The notes under the pieces were generated by a model. It was not told the DNA's origin and did no database searches. It saw nothing but the letters and a program-made list of their open reading frames with translations. Shown piece after piece: positions 5,428 through 6,152 of a DNA stretch of 6,152 nt (the stretch's first letter is position 1; the number at the start of each line of letters is the position of its first letter). Made by a program: the position numbers and the translations under genes. Source of the stretch: Catenibacterium sp. co_0103 (GTDB lineage Bacteria; Bacillota_I; Bacilli_A; Erysipelotrichales; Coprobacillaceae); NCBI RefSeq assembly GCF_004168205.1, contig NZ_RCYB01000108.1, positions 1-6,152 on the forward strand. The letters are read 5' to 3'.

Positions 5428-5889
5428 ATGTGTACTGCTGCATGTTTTAAAGATAAGGATTGTTATTTTGGAAAAAATCTAGATTATGCGTTTTCTTATG
5501 GTGAACAGATTGTTGTAACACCTAGAAATTTTGAGTATGGTTTTAGATATACAGATGAACCATCTTACAAATATGCCATCATTGGAATGGCTCATGTCAG
5601 CGATGGATATCCATTATATTATGATGCAATGAATGAAAAAGGATTAGGTATGGCTGGACTCAACTTTGTAGGAAATGCCTATTTTAATCCTGTAGTTAAG
5701 AATAAGACAAATGTTTGTTCTTTTGAGTTTATTCCTTGGATCTTATGTCAATGTGAAACTGTTGAGGAAGCCATTCATCTTATTAATGAAATGAATTTAT
5801 GTGATACACCTTTTAGTGCATTATTCCCACCTGCTTCACTTCATTATATGATCAGTGACTCAAATAAGACTATTACTGTAGAAGTGTGA
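5428..5889 (+). pseudogene. bsh: Choloylglycine (bile salt) hydrolase, truncated N-terminal half
   Basis: The intact enzyme is an Ntn-hydrolase that cleaves glycine- or taurine-conjugated bile salts. Only 153 residues remain of the usual 315-330. The start is fixed at 5428 because the nucleophile must be C2 of MCTAA, exposed when Met is removed; AAAGGGGG lies 8 bases upstream. Upstream in-frame residues from 5389 would bury it. Visible landmarks are FGKNLDY (14-20, holding D19), VTPRN (30-34), YPLYYDAMNEKGLGMAGLNF (61-80, including N79) and FEFIPW. Homology runs to TITVEV and then stops at TGA. The conserved Asn and Arg near 172-175 and 225-228 of known enzymes are missing, so it should be inactive. 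Position 16 is Lys where known enzymes have Arg. The break abuts an IS110-like element end, the probable cause. The family also includes penicillin V acylases, but this sequence looks most like lactobacillal/enterococcal bile salt hydrolases. Confidence 0.88.
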
Positions 5890-5912
5890 AATAAAAATCA
5901 ATCAAAACGTAT

Positions 5913-5940
5913 AAAAAAGACAAACTTAAAAATAAGTTTG
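5913..5940 (-). terminator. Terminator of the transposase gene
   Basis: On the minus strand a perfect 8-bp stem, CAAACTTA with TAAGTTTG (5921-5940, TTTT loop), is followed two bases later by six T (5918-5913). The stem is AT-rich and therefore weak, but its order and distance (about 30 bases after the transposase stop) fit termination of the element's transcript. Confidence 0.6.
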
Positions 5941-5971
5941 AATAATTTAGAAAAAATAGAATAATTGAATA

Positions 5972-6152
5972 TTATGGTTTAGTTAATTTAGAAACGTCAA
6001 AACCTGATTTCTTAAGAAACTCTATCGCTGATTCTTCTGTTAAAACTTGTTGCTTTATAGGTGGCTTAGGATTTTTAAATGATTCATAATCTGAAGGATT
6101 AAATGTCTCTCCAGTAAGAATCATATGGTATATACTGACAAGCATCATTCTT
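5972..6152 (-). CDS. Transposase C-terminal fragment, probably IS110 family
   Basis: The last 59 residues of a reading frame that enters from beyond the window edge and stops at TAA (5974-5972). The segment RMMLVSIYHMILTGETFNPS resembles the C-terminal tail of Firmicute IS110/IS116/IS902 transposases, where a conserved helix around Y-H-M is followed by a T-G-E-x-F/W-N-P turn. It ends with a Lys-rich helix and DVSKLTKP. IS110 transposases are DEDD enzymes with a C-terminal serine domain, directed by a bridge RNA. The catalytic residues lie outside the window, so activity cannot be judged. Family assignment is by recognition of the tail only; another family is possible. Confidence 0.65.
   Translation of the reverse strand, partial: RMMLVSIYHMILTGETFNPSDYESFKNPKPPIKQQVLTEESAIEFLKKSGFDVSKLTKP

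Larger units (their letters stand above)
5887..6152 (-). mobile_element. 3' end of an IS110-like insertion sequence (continues past the window)
   Basis: The segment starts where bile salt hydrolase homology ends (about 5885-5895) and contains a hairpin terminator, AT-rich non-coding DNA and the C-terminal end of a transposase. The exact end cannot be read: IS110-group elements lack terminal inverted repeats and often make no target duplication. The transposase points toward the broken gene, so this is the downstream end of the element. The short 80-base flank with little structure fits the IS110 group, in which the guide (bridge) RNA lies on the other side of the gene, outside this window. 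Confidence 0.5.

Noticed and set aside
1..6152. CRISPR array, tRNA, rRNA, defence system or biosynthetic cluster
   Set aside because: No regularly spaced repeats, tRNA-like folds or defence-type domains were seen. All long frames are explained by ordinary families.

Overview
The window is AT-rich, with strong sigma-A promoters, GGAGG-type ribosome binding sites and Rho-independent terminators. These point to a low-GC Firmicute. The gene content is a Lactobacillus/Lactococcus-like aquaglyceroporin, a lactobacillal/enterococcal-type bile salt hydrolase, clostridial-type CobW and SPL-like radical SAM proteins, and an IS110-like transposase tail. Together these suggest a gut-dwelling member, perhaps of Erysipelotrichia or a neighbouring class. 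The taxonomic placement is inference; no rRNA or tRNA is present.

Layout. 1-957: a glpF-type channel gene on the minus strand, with a nested-stem terminator and a perfect TTGACA-N17-TATAAT promoter. A CcpA cre-like site lies between it and the next, divergent operon. 979-3171: a tight plus-strand operon with overlapping genes: bcp (peroxiredoxin), yaaA (peroxide-stress protein) and a CapA-like lipoprotein. It ends at a bidirectional hairpin shared with the convergent radical SAM gene (3194-4060, minus). 4061-4315: a gene-free stretch whose plus strand carries two terminator-like hairpins, each preceded by another foldable element. This is the least explained part of the window. 4316-5251: a CobW/COG0523 protein (minus) whose CxCC and NKxD motifs are both replaced. 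5428-5889: the N-terminal half of a bile salt hydrolase (plus), broken where the 3' end of an IS110-like element (minus, 5972 to the window edge) begins.

Functionally, bcp and yaaA form a peroxide-defence pair: one removes peroxide, and in E. coli the other limits free iron. The CapA-like lipoprotein is translationally linked to them, for a reason the sequence does not show. The bile salt hydrolase fragment lacks the C-terminal half of its active site and should be inactive. The strongest leads are the variant CobW motifs, the structured 4061-4331 region and the insertion-linked loss of bile salt hydrolase. No convincing new multi-gene system was found.
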